Origin: an uncultured Phycisphaera sp.
GTDB taxonomy: Bacteria; Planctomycetota; Phycisphaerae; Phycisphaerales; SM1A02
DNA length: 50,961 bases
NCBI GenBank assembly: GCA_937919685.1
Contig: CALFOM010000097.1
Coordinates: 1-50,961 of the forward strand
Direction of reading: 5' to 3'
Of this stretch, positions 17,640 to 24,915 are shown one piece after another (position 1 is the first letter of the stretch; the number at the start of each line of letters is the position of its first letter). Below the pieces are notes generated by a model, which was not told where the DNA came from, did no database searches, and worked only from the letters and a program-made list of their open reading frames with translations. Made by a program: the position numbers and the translations under genes.

Positions 17640-18698
17640 ATGACAGATCAGACACCCCCTCGAGCATTTATCACCGGCATCACCGGACAGGATGGCAGTT
17701 ACCTCGCGGAACTACTCCTCGAGAAAGGTTACGAAGTCCACGGAATCATCCGGCGCTCCGCCAGTTTCAACACCGGCCGGATTGATCACATCTATCAAGA
17801 CCCCCATGATGGGGGTATCAGACTCAAGCTTCACTATGGCGATCTCTCCGACTCCGCCAGTCTGATGCGACTGATGCAGGACATCGATCCGTGCGAGGTC
17901 TACAACCTCGGCGCCCAGAGCCATGTTCGGGTGAGTTTCGACCAACCGGAGTACACCACCGACGTGGTCGCCACCGGCACCTTGAGACTTCTCGAGGCGA
18001 TCCGGAACCAGCAGGATCGGACGGGGCACAAGATCCGGTTCTATCAGGCGTCGAGTTCGGAGATGTTCGGCAAGGTTCATGAAGTGCCGCAGAAAGAGAC
18101 CACACCCTTCCATCCGCGATCACCCTACGGATGCGCGAAGGTGTGCGCACACTGGATGACCGTGAACTATCGCGAGAGTTACGACATGCACGCCTCCTGT
18201 GGCATCCTCTTCAACCACGAGAGCCCGAGACGAGGCGAAACGTTCGTCACCCGAAAGATCACGCGTGCGGTCGGTCGCATCAAGCTCGGCCTGCAGAAGA
18301 AGCTCTTCCTCGGGAATCTCGACTCCATGCGCGACTGGGGCTTCGCCGGAGACTACGTGGAAGCAATGTGGCTCATGCTCCAACAGCCCGAGGCCGACGA
18401 CTATGTCATTGCCACGGGAGAGATGATCTCCGTCCGCCGATTCTGCGAACTCTGCTTCGCCGAGGTCGGGCTCGATCCTGATGAATTCATCGAAATCGAT
18501 CCTCGGTATTTCCGGCCTGCGGAAGTTGCGGAGCTGCTTGGCGACGCGACCAAGGCGAAGGAAAAACTGAACTGGACACCGAAGACCAACGTTGAGGAAC
18601 TCGCGAAGATGATGGTTGCGACGGATCTAGAGATCGCGCGACGAGAAAAGACCCTGGTGGATGCTGGTCACTCGGTGGCTGCCCCCATGAACGACTGA
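17640..18698 (+). CDS. gmd: GDP-mannose 4,6-dehydratase
   Basis: Gmd makes GDP-4-keto-6-deoxy-D-mannose from GDP-D-mannose, the precursor of GDP-L-fucose and GDP-rhamnose. The 352-residue protein has the NADP-binding [13 protein letters not shown], the [11 protein letters not shown] segment, SSEMFG, the catalytic [12 protein letters not shown] (Tyr and Lys) and the [16 protein letters not shown] signature. The ATG at 17640 has a GGAG seven bases upstream; a longer frame has no family support. It is followed after seven bases by the polymerase-like gene. GDP-mannose synthesis genes are not in the window. Confidence 0.96.
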   Translation: MTDQTPPRAFITGITGQDGSYLAELLLEKGYEVHGIIRRSASFNTGRIDHIYQDPHDGGIRLKLHYGDLSDSASLMRLMQDIDPCEVYNLGAQSHVRVSFDQPEYTTDVVATGTLRLLEAIRNQQDRTGHKIRFYQASSSEMFGKVHEVPQKETTPFHPRSPYGCAKVCAHWMTVNYRESYDMHASCGILFNHESPRRGETFVTRKITRAVGRIKLGLQKKLFLGNLDSMRDWGFAGDYVEAMWLMLQQPEADDYVIATGEMISVRRFCELCFAEVGLDPDEFIEIDPRYFRPAEVAELLGDATKAKEKLNWTPKTNVEELAKMMVATDLEIARREKTLVDAGHSVAAPMND

Positions 18699-18705
18699 TC
18701 TCAAA

Positions 18706-20052
18706 ATGTCGATCGACACCGTTCTCACCATCTTCGGTTTCTTAATGGTCTTCGCGCCGCTGGCTGCGATTTTGTACAACTATCTCGTGGTCGGTGATGA
18801 CCTGATCACCGCACGGCATCTCTTCCTCCTTGGCTGCTCGAAGTTCTTCGGAATCGCCGCGTTGACGACCGGAATCACCGGCCTGTACCGCGGGAATCAC
18901 CCGATGTCGGACGTTCTGCTCTTGTTTGCAGGGACGGCCTTGTTCTTCGTGGCCTTCTGGTACGCCTACAACCACTGGTCGATTCCGCAGAAGATCGCGA
19001 TCAAGCGATGGCGTACCTCGCCAACGGTGAACACCGCTTCGATTCTCGTTGTGGGTTCCATCGCGATGTTCTTCGGCTTGCTCGCATCTGTACTTCCAGT
19101 CGAGATACCCGTGATCGGCCAGATCACGAACGTCCTCGGCAAGTTGTTGCCCGCGGCCAGTGTGGCACTGTTCTTCTTCTGCTGGCTCCGAAACCCGGTC
19201 AACCTGATCTACCTCGCCGCGACCGGAGCCGCCTTCCTGCTTGCGATTTTCGTCGCCCTCTTTGGAGCCGGCCGGCATCCTCTTTTCGCCGCTCTGATTG
19301 CGATTCCAATCGCTTGGTACTGGGCAAAATGGCGGTACCAACGCCCTGCTGCAACCATCGGACGGATTCTCGCCCTCGGGGTTGGAGCCGCGATCGTGAT
19401 TCTTGCGTACAGCGGATTCCGCCACGACTTCATGGGTGATGCCGACAGTGGTATTGCGATGGATCGAGTTCGCCAGTTGATGAAGTTTCAACTGGAAACT
19501 TCCGGAGACGCTGAGAGCTTTCTCCAAGAGGATGCGATCACGGTGTCACTCCTTTGCATTGAGGAGTTCCATCGCAATGGCGACCCAGACTACTTCCACA
19601 CCCTTCGATTCGTCCTAAGCAACCCGATCCCGCGCGAGATCTGGCCCGAAAAACCGCAGGCACTCGGCGAGAGCCTCCCTGAGAGTCTCGGGGAGTTCTC
19701 CGACGGCTACGTGAACTGGGGTACCGGGATCATCGGAAACGCATTCCATGACGGCGGACTGTGGATGGCCGGAATCTATGGGCTTCTCGTGGGAGGCGTC
19801 TTCCGGATCTTCGACGACATTCTGCGACGACAACCGCTCAATCCCTGGCCGATCGCGATGCTTGCTGCGATGAGTCCGAAGATCGTTGCCTACAGCCGGG
19901 GTGATATCGCAATCTATACGGTTGAACTCGTCGGTCTCACGGTCATCACCGTGATCATGATGAAGTTGATCAAGCCGATCTTCGGCACGGCCTCCGAAGA
20001 TGAGTTTCGCATGGACGATGACAGTATTCCTGCCGAGCATGCTGCGGACTGA
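18706..20052 (+). CDS. Wzy-like polysaccharide polymerase (multi-pass membrane protein)
   Basis: The 448-residue protein has about ten predicted membrane helices separated by a large periplasmic-type loop (around residues 240-350, including HTLRFVLSNPIPREIWPEKP). This topology and its location after gmd suggest an O-antigen/exopolysaccharide polymerase that joins undecaprenyl-linked repeat units. The pattern PIPREIWPEKP in a late loop is typical of oligosaccharide-repeat polymerases. Sequence identity in this family is low, so the call rests on topology and context. No strong ribosome binding site precedes the ATG; coupling to gmd, seven bases upstream, is likely. Confidence 0.65.
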   Translation: MSIDTVLTIFGFLMVFAPLAAILYNYLVVGDDLITARHLFLLGCSKFFGIAALTTGITGLYRGNHPMSDVLLLFAGTALFFVAFWYAYNHWSIPQKIAIKRWRTSPTVNTASILVVGSIAMFFGLLASVLPVEIPVIGQITNVLGKLLPAASVALFFFCWLRNPVNLIYLAATGAAFLLAIFVALFGAGRHPLFAALIAIPIAWYWAKWRYQRPAATIGRILALGVGAAIVILAYSGFRHDFMGDADSGIAMDRVRQLMKFQLETSGDAESFLQEDAITVSLLCIEEFHRNGDPDYFHTLRFVLSNPIPREIWPEKPQALGESLPESLGEFSDGYVNWGTGIIGNAFHDGGLWMAGIYGLLVGGVFRIFDDILRRQPLNPWPIAMLAAMSPKIVAYSRGDIAIYTVELVGLTVITVIMMKLIKPIFGTASEDEFRMDDDSIPAEHAAD

Positions 20053-20099
20053 CCTCGAAGATCGTTCGCCCCTCGTCGCTTCCGACGCCTGATAGAAAT

Positions 20100-20129
20100 C
20101 GCCCCGCAGGACTTTGGTCCTGCGGGGCG
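20100..20129 (+). terminator. Strong hairpin after the polymerase gene
   Basis: CGCCCCGCAGGAC and GTCCTGCGGGGCG form a perfect 13-bp stem with a 4-base loop (TTTG), 48 bases after the polymerase stop. The following sequence is TTATCG, so the U-tract is weak. It probably ends the gmd-polymerase transcript, and on the opposite strand it could serve the gene at 20220, although the repeat array lies between. Confidence 0.7.
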
Positions 20130-20136
20130 TTATCGC

Positions 20137-20190
20137 GATGATCATGATGATCATGATGGTCTTGATTATCTTGATGATCTTGATGATCAT
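20137..20190. repeat. Six 9-bp tandem repeats (GATGATCAT family)
   Basis: Six consecutive 9-bp units follow the pattern GATGATCAT, GATGATCAT, GATGGTCTT, GATTATCTT, GATGATCTT, GATGATCAT. Outer copies are identical and inner copies diverge. The array lies between the hairpin at 20100-20129 and the end of the convergent gene at 20220. Reading frames through it encode only Ile/Met/Lys repeats, so it is taken as non-coding. Confidence 0.85.
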
Positions 20191-20219
20191 CAGCGCCGGC
20201 GGGTCTCGGCTCTCACCGA

Positions 20220-21452
20220 TCACTTCCTCTTGGTCTTCGACTTGGCCTGAGAATTAACCTTGGCTTTGGTCTTCGACCTAGCCTTCGACTTCTCCACGCC
20301 ATTCGAAGAGGAAGGATTGATCTTCAGAATTCCGGTAGAACGATCACCTTTCGTGGTCGTGGCAGGTGTCGCTGAATTCGAATCTCCTCCCGTCGCAGTT
20401 GACGCTGGAACCAGTGGCTTCGCTCGGATGGAATTCTCCGGTGACTTGCCAGAGATCTCCGAACCGGCGGAGGAACTTGATTTGATTCCCAGTTGCTCGT
20501 CGATCCCCTCCACGAGTCGTTCGAATGGCACGCCTGCGGCTCGGAGGCCATCGGTCCGAAGAATGACCGTGTCGCCTTTCAAGAGTGCCGCCCTGGTCCG
20601 TTGAATGATGTCTTCGAGTACTGCGGCGTCCGTGCTCTTACCCGGATAGTCCCGGATCCAACGCACCACCTCTCGCTTCATCTGTGAATTCGGAAGCGCC
20701 CAGACCGCAGCATCCTGATGAACCTCGGGATCGGACCGCTTCCACCACGTGTCGACGGCGAATACCGGAAACTCCGACCATTTCGGATTGGCCTTCTTGG
20801 GTCTTGACTCGACGTAGATCGGAATCCCGATCGACTCGAGGTACTTGTAAAAATGAAATGCCGGTCCATCGTCCGGCAGCTTCACGGCAGCGTCCGCGCC
20901 GATCGACGCGCCAGCCATAAGGAGCGGCTTCACACAGGCCAGCATGGTCCCAAGGACTTGGGCGGGGTTGCCGGAATCGAAGGCCGTCTGCAGTCGATCG
21001 TCGTCAGGATCTGCCGTACCGAGGTACGCGATGAGTTCGACGGGTTCTCCGAACGAACCTTGAGTCACCGGCCGCCAAGCCTCGGAGAAGTTCTCGGTGA
21101 GGACATCGAGGCCGGCGTCACGGGCATCCAGATACTGATCGAACTGCATGACCTCGCCGGAGACCGTCCCAAACGGGTTGTGAAGCCAGAATCGCCGAAT
21201 ACCCCAGTCGTAGACGTCTTTCGCTCGGTTATCGACAAACACGGGCCAGCCGCCGGAATCGATCTGGTTCATCGATACTTTCCGTCGGCCTTCGTCCTCG
21301 GACGATCCCGCAATGAGCCAGCCCTCGATGATTCGCTCTCGAGCAGGCCGGATGACCTTCTCTTCTGCGGCTTGAACGATCGAACTCGCCCCACCTAGGA
21401 GACTCGCTATCCCGATCCACATGATGAACTGGCTTTGACGTTGCGATTTCAT
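20220..21452 (-). CDS. Secreted protein of unknown function with lysine-rich tail
   Basis: The 410-residue protein begins with a signal peptide (MKSQRQSQFIMWIGIASLLGG, probable cleavage after VQA). The body (about 35-310) alternates strands and helices with aromatic-rich stretches such as WGIRRFWLHNPFG and ends of strands rich in Asp/Glu (YLDARDAGLDVLTENF, GIPIYVESRP). This looks like a TIM-barrel, possibly a glycoside hydrolase. After that comes a Ser/Thr-rich linker and a C-terminal tail of alternating Lys, Ser, Arg and Ala that resembles nucleic-acid- or polyanion-binding tails. A TGAGG site eight bases before the ATG supports the start. It sits inside the exopolysaccharide locus between polymerase and flippase. 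I do not recognise the family. Confidence 0.8.
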   Translation of the reverse strand: MKSQRQSQFIMWIGIASLLGGASSIVQAAEEKVIRPARERIIEGWLIAGSSEDEGRRKVSMNQIDSGGWPVFVDNRAKDVYDWGIRRFWLHNPFGTVSGEVMQFDQYLDARDAGLDVLTENFSEAWRPVTQGSFGEPVELIAYLGTADPDDDRLQTAFDSGNPAQVLGTMLACVKPLLMAGASIGADAAVKLPDDGPAFHFYKYLESIGIPIYVESRPKKANPKWSEFPVFAVDTWWKRSDPEVHQDAAVWALPNSQMKREVVRWIRDYPGKSTDAAVLEDIIQRTRAALLKGDTVILRTDGLRAAGVPFERLVEGIDEQLGIKSSSSAGSEISGKSPENSIRAKPLVPASTATGGDSNSATPATTTKGDRSTGILKINPSSSNGVEKSKARSKTKAKVNSQAKSKTKRK

Positions 21453-21580
21453 AAAAGTACCTCAGAGATGATCCGGTGGTTGCCTGGAGATCCCAAGGCA
21501 CTCTATTCTCGTATTCTGAATCGTCCGGGACAACTCTTCCGTTTTCGATTCTCGCTCGAGTAAACCGTACAGATCCCCCA

Positions 21581-23092
21581 ATGCTCACCCAACAAGCCGC
21601 TCGCGGTGCCAGTCTGATGCTTTCAGCCAGCCTTCTGGGACGGTTCGCCGCCTTGATCGCACAGGTGGTCACTGGACTCGTCCTGATTAATGAAGACTTC
21701 GGCGTCTTCGCGATCGCGATCGGCATCCAGTCAATCGCCGGGGTGCTGCAGGGTGGAAACGCGCTCTCCTACTTAGTCACGCTTCCACCATCGAAGCGGC
21801 GTTTCAGAACCGGGACCGTCTTCGGCATCTGCAATGGGTTCTACCTGGTCGGCGTCATACCGATGCTGCTCTTCGCCCCGGCGATCGCGGCCCACTTCGA
21901 TGAACCGCGACTGGTGGTCCTTTTCTGGATCCTCGCCGCGACCATGATGATCTCCCCGGTGAGGTTCGTACTCAGAGGGCGAGTCAACGCCAGGCTCGCA
22001 TTCGGGGCGAGCGCCAAGGCCACCATCCTCAACAATCTCGTCGCCTATCCGCTGACGATCATCCTCGCCATCACCTTGCGTGACCCAACAGCATTGGCGC
22101 TTCCGGTTCTTCTGGGCTCACTTGCTGAAGTGGTTTATCTCTGGACAGTGGCAAAGCCAGATATCGAGGACTTCCGCCCTCGACGTCGATTCGTGATGCC
22201 ACTCCTGCACCAGTTTCGTTGGCTGATCATTGGCGCCATCATGACCAGCCTCTTCAATCGAGGCGATTACATGGTCGCTGAGTTTCTCGTCGAGACCGCG
22301 GTCCTCGGAACCTACTTCTTCGGCTATCAGTTGGCGGTGCAACCCGGACGGCTCTTCACGACCACCGTGCTCAACATTCTCGTGCCTGTGGTGAAGCGCC
22401 TGTCCCATGACAAGGTTCGACTGGCCGCAGTGGTCCGGCGCCTTATGAGCACTGGTGGCTTTGCGATTGCCGCCGTCAATCTCTCCATGCTGGCGATGAT
22501 CGAACCGCTCGAACATCTGATCTGGGGCGAGAAATGGGCAGACACGATTTTCACGGTTCAAGTCCTTTCGGTCGGTCTCACCTACACCACGATTCTGGGA
22601 ATCGGGACCGCTCCGCTGATGGCCGAACGTCGTTATCGAGAGGATGTGATCTGTGGCGGCCTTCGCGCCATTGCCGTTGTCGGAGGTGCTGCCTTTGGAG
22701 CCATCGTCTGGGGTAACGTCAATGGAATTGCAGGTTCGGTCTCCGTGGCGATGACGGTTGCTGCCGCGGTTGGGACGGGGTTGGTTTTTCGTTGGCATGG
22801 CATCCCGGTCCTCTCGGGAATGATCCATCTAATTCGATCGACCACGCCCCTCGTCGTGGCGGCCATCCTCACCGCGCTCATCGGCAACCAAGTGATAGAG
22901 GCGCTCGAACCCGGCCGAGTCGGCGCCGCCATCGCACTGATCGCTGCCAGTGTCACTTACGGTGTGCTTTCCATTCTCTCGATGGCACTCATTCCCGCGG
23001 ACACTCGCAGCGAGGTCCTTCGGCTTCTCCCCGGCAGGATTCGGCGATTCATCCCCGAATCTCTGCTTCAGCCGCCGACCCGAGATTCATAG
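21581..23092 (+). CDS. Wzx-like polysaccharide flippase (MOP superfamily)
   Basis: The 503-residue protein has 12-14 hydrophobic segments and the layout of lipid-linked oligosaccharide flippases. It opens MLTQQAARGASLMLSASLLG with an amphipathic start and has early helices around LIAQVVTGLVLINEDFGVFA. The loop NRGDYMVAEFLVETAVLGTYFFGYQLA is typical of the polysaccharide-synthesis flippases that move undecaprenyl-linked repeat units to the periplasm. The ATG at 21581 was preferred over earlier in-frame starts that add a non-hydrophobic stretch; no clear ribosome binding site is visible. It is divergent from the secreted unknown and overlaps the convergent glycosyltransferase by 25 bases. Confidence 0.88.
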   Translation: MLTQQAARGASLMLSASLLGRFAALIAQVVTGLVLINEDFGVFAIAIGIQSIAGVLQGGNALSYLVTLPPSKRRFRTGTVFGICNGFYLVGVIPMLLFAPAIAAHFDEPRLVVLFWILAATMMISPVRFVLRGRVNARLAFGASAKATILNNLVAYPLTIILAITLRDPTALALPVLLGSLAEVVYLWTVAKPDIEDFRPRRRFVMPLLHQFRWLIIGAIMTSLFNRGDYMVAEFLVETAVLGTYFFGYQLAVQPGRLFTTTVLNILVPVVKRLSHDKVRLAAVVRRLMSTGGFAIAAVNLSMLAMIEPLEHLIWGEKWADTIFTVQVLSVGLTYTTILGIGTAPLMAERRYREDVICGGLRAIAVVGGAAFGAIVWGNVNGIAGSVSVAMTVAAAVGTGLVFRWHGIPVLSGMIHLIRSTTPLVVAAILTALIGNQVIEALEPGRVGAAIALIAASVTYGVLSILSMALIPADTRSEVLRLLPGRIRRFIPESLLQPPTRDS

Positions 23093-24228
23093 ACCGCTTC
23101 GAATTCGGCGGCGACTCTGCTCGTGTCGAGGTTCTCCAGCGTCCACTTCCGGCCCGCCGCCCCCATCGCGACACCATCGCGTTCGCCGCTCGCGAACGAG
23201 GCGATCGCCTCGGCGAATCGTGCCGCGCTCTGAGGAATGATCACCCCCCCGCCGGATCGCTCGATTTCGTGACGGGTATCGACGAGGTCCGTGGTCACGA
23301 CCGGCGTGCCTGACGCGAGCGACTCGAAGAAAACGAATCCAAAGTTCTCCTGGCTCGTGGGAAGCGCGAAAACGTCGCAAGCGGCGTAAAGCGAATTCTT
23401 GAGATCACCGCCGACGTGTCCTGCCCAGGTGAAACGCCCTTCGACGCCCGCCGTCTCGGCTCTGGCCCGCATCGCCGCGACATAGTCGTCATCACCCGTG
23501 CCAGCGACGATGACCCGAACGTCCGCCCGTCCATCACCCTGAAGGATCGCGACCGCGTCGATGAGATGCTCAATGCCCTTCTTGACTTGGATCCGACTCA
23601 AGAACAGCACGGTGAACGACGGCTCGTTGATTTCCGGCCAAGCATTCTGCGCCAAGGTTTGATCAGGTGGTTCGGCGTACGGTTCCAGATCGATCAAGTT
23701 GGGAACGACGACACCGGTGCCACGTGGAAACCACTTCCTTGACTGTTCGAGTTCTGCATCCGCCGTGCAGTGGACGGCACCCGCCTTCTCCAGATACCGA
23801 CGACCCCCGACCGCGAGAAAGACCCGCTTCCGCAAGCCGCTCTGGTCCATTGACCAATCGTCGAGCATGCCTCGAAGACTCACGACGTACGGAATGTTCT
23901 CTCGCCGACACGCCGCCGCGACCTGAAGGTTGGCCGGCTCCCAAACGCCGTGCATGTGAAGAATGTCGAATCGGGTGATCGCCTCCCGAACCCGTTGGAG
24001 TCCCGCTGGGGAGAGACGACCAAAGGACCCTCGCACCGCAGGAAGCTCTACCACTTCGGGCATGTCCGATGTTCCATCCAGCCAAGACGACGGAACATCG
24101 CGAACGTTCGTAGTAAGCAGGCCGACTTGATGTCCTCGCGCATGCATGGTCGCGACCTGATCAATCACGGCGCGAGGCGGGCCGCCCCGGGTGAAGTCGA
24201 TGTCTTGCATGTAGTGCGCAATACGCAT
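23068..24228 (-). CDS. Glycosyltransferase family 4 protein
   Basis: The 386-residue GT-B enzyme begins MRIAHYMQDIDFTRGGPPRAV, with the Gly-Gly-Pro loop common in GT4. The inter-domain segment VLFLSRIQVKKGIEHLIDAV and the donor-site motif ENFGFVFFESLASGTPVV, with both glutamates of E-x7-E, are present. It would add one sugar of the exopolysaccharide unit. Its last 25 bases overlap the end of the convergent flippase gene. It is the last exopolysaccharide gene before the flagellar genes. Substrate specificity is not predictable. Confidence 0.88.
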   Translation of the reverse strand: MRIAHYMQDIDFTRGGPPRAVIDQVATMHARGHQVGLLTTNVRDVPSSWLDGTSDMPEVVELPAVRGSFGRLSPAGLQRVREAITRFDILHMHGVWEPANLQVAAACRRENIPYVVSLRGMLDDWSMDQSGLRKRVFLAVGGRRYLEKAGAVHCTADAELEQSRKWFPRGTGVVVPNLIDLEPYAEPPDQTLAQNAWPEINEPSFTVLFLSRIQVKKGIEHLIDAVAILQGDGRADVRVIVAGTGDDDYVAAMRARAETAGVEGRFTWAGHVGGDLKNSLYAACDVFALPTSQENFGFVFFESLASGTPVVTTDLVDTRHEIERSGGGVIIPQSAARFAEAIASFASGERDGVAMGAAGRKWTLENLDTSRVAAEFEAVYESRVGG

Positions 24229-24236
24229 GACAACCT

Positions 24237-24286
24237 CTGGTCTACTGGTCGATTGTCCTCGACGCGAAATTCTTGGACCAGACCAG
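24237..24286. repeat. Imperfect inverted repeat between fliS and the GT4 gene
   Basis: CTGGTCTACTGGTC is matched by GACCAGACCAG 25 bases later, giving a stem of about ten pairs with a small bulge. It lies in the 89-base gap downstream of fliS and upstream of the glycosyltransferase start, so it may be a terminator for the flagellar genes or an operator for the glycosyltransferase. No T-run follows on either strand. Confidence 0.4.
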
Positions 24287-24317
24287 TACTCATGCTACTG
24301 ATCAACCGAAGACCTGT

Positions 24318-24809
24318 TCATCCCGCGAGATGGATGCGGCCGCCGATGGGGGCCCCGTCGCTGCCCGTTGAGCCCGCAATATCCGTCGTGTGCAAAACGC
24401 TCGAAGCCACGGCGCCCGATGACGCCGCATTTTCTTCGATGAGTTTCTCCATCGCCAGTCGCCAAGTCTCCCGTTCGTACGTCAGGATCTCGACAACCTT
24501 CCGCACGCCTTCCGGATCTCGTTCGCTCATGGCCTCGACCAGGCTCGTATAGAGGAAGAGGTAGAGGCTGGAGAGTCGCTCGCAGAGTTCCGGTGCAAGC
24601 TCGGCACGGAGTCCGGATGTGAGTTCTGTGAGAATCGCCCGGCACTGACGACTTCCGTCATATGACTTCTCAGGGTTCTTATGCTCGAGCCCCTCTCTGG
24701 CCTGTTCGGCGAATCGGATCGCACCGTCTAGGAGAAGCAGGCGTAGTTCCGCGGGCGAAGCCGTCATGACCTTTGTGCGGAGATATTCTTGGGCTTGGTG
24801 GGTCGTCAT
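24318..24809 (-). CDS. fliS: Flagellar export chaperone FliS
   Basis: FliS binds flagellin in the cytoplasm and prevents premature assembly. The family signature is clear from residue 4: QAQEYLRTKVMTASPAELRL followed by LLLDGAIRFAEQA, then helices with RAILTELTSGL and SLYLFLYTSLVEA. The 163-residue length exceeds the usual 120-140 because of a 30-residue Ala/Ser/Gly-rich tail. The start at 24809 puts the motif at the usual distance from the N-terminus. A longer frame overlaps fliD and has no similarity. It lies 106 bases downstream of fliD, the common order. Flagellin itself is not in the window. Confidence 0.9.
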   Translation of the reverse strand: MTTHQAQEYLRTKVMTASPAELRLLLLDGAIRFAEQAREGLEHKNPEKSYDGSRQCRAILTELTSGLRAELAPELCERLSSLYLFLYTSLVEAMSERDPEGVRKVVEILTYERETWRLAMEKLIEENAASSGAVASSVLHTTDIAGSTGSDGAPIGGRIHLAG

Positions 24810-24915
24810 GGCATAGAACTCATCGGCTGTCTGCGGCGGAGAAGTGAGATCGTCGGCGGCAGAACCCGAATAATCCGCATGATTCGAACCAAGGAACGCG
24901 CAAATTCCGCGCCGA

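Noticed and set aside
20137-20190. Possible CRISPR-like array
   Set aside because: Units are 9 bp and directly adjacent with no spacers; it is a simple tandem repeat.
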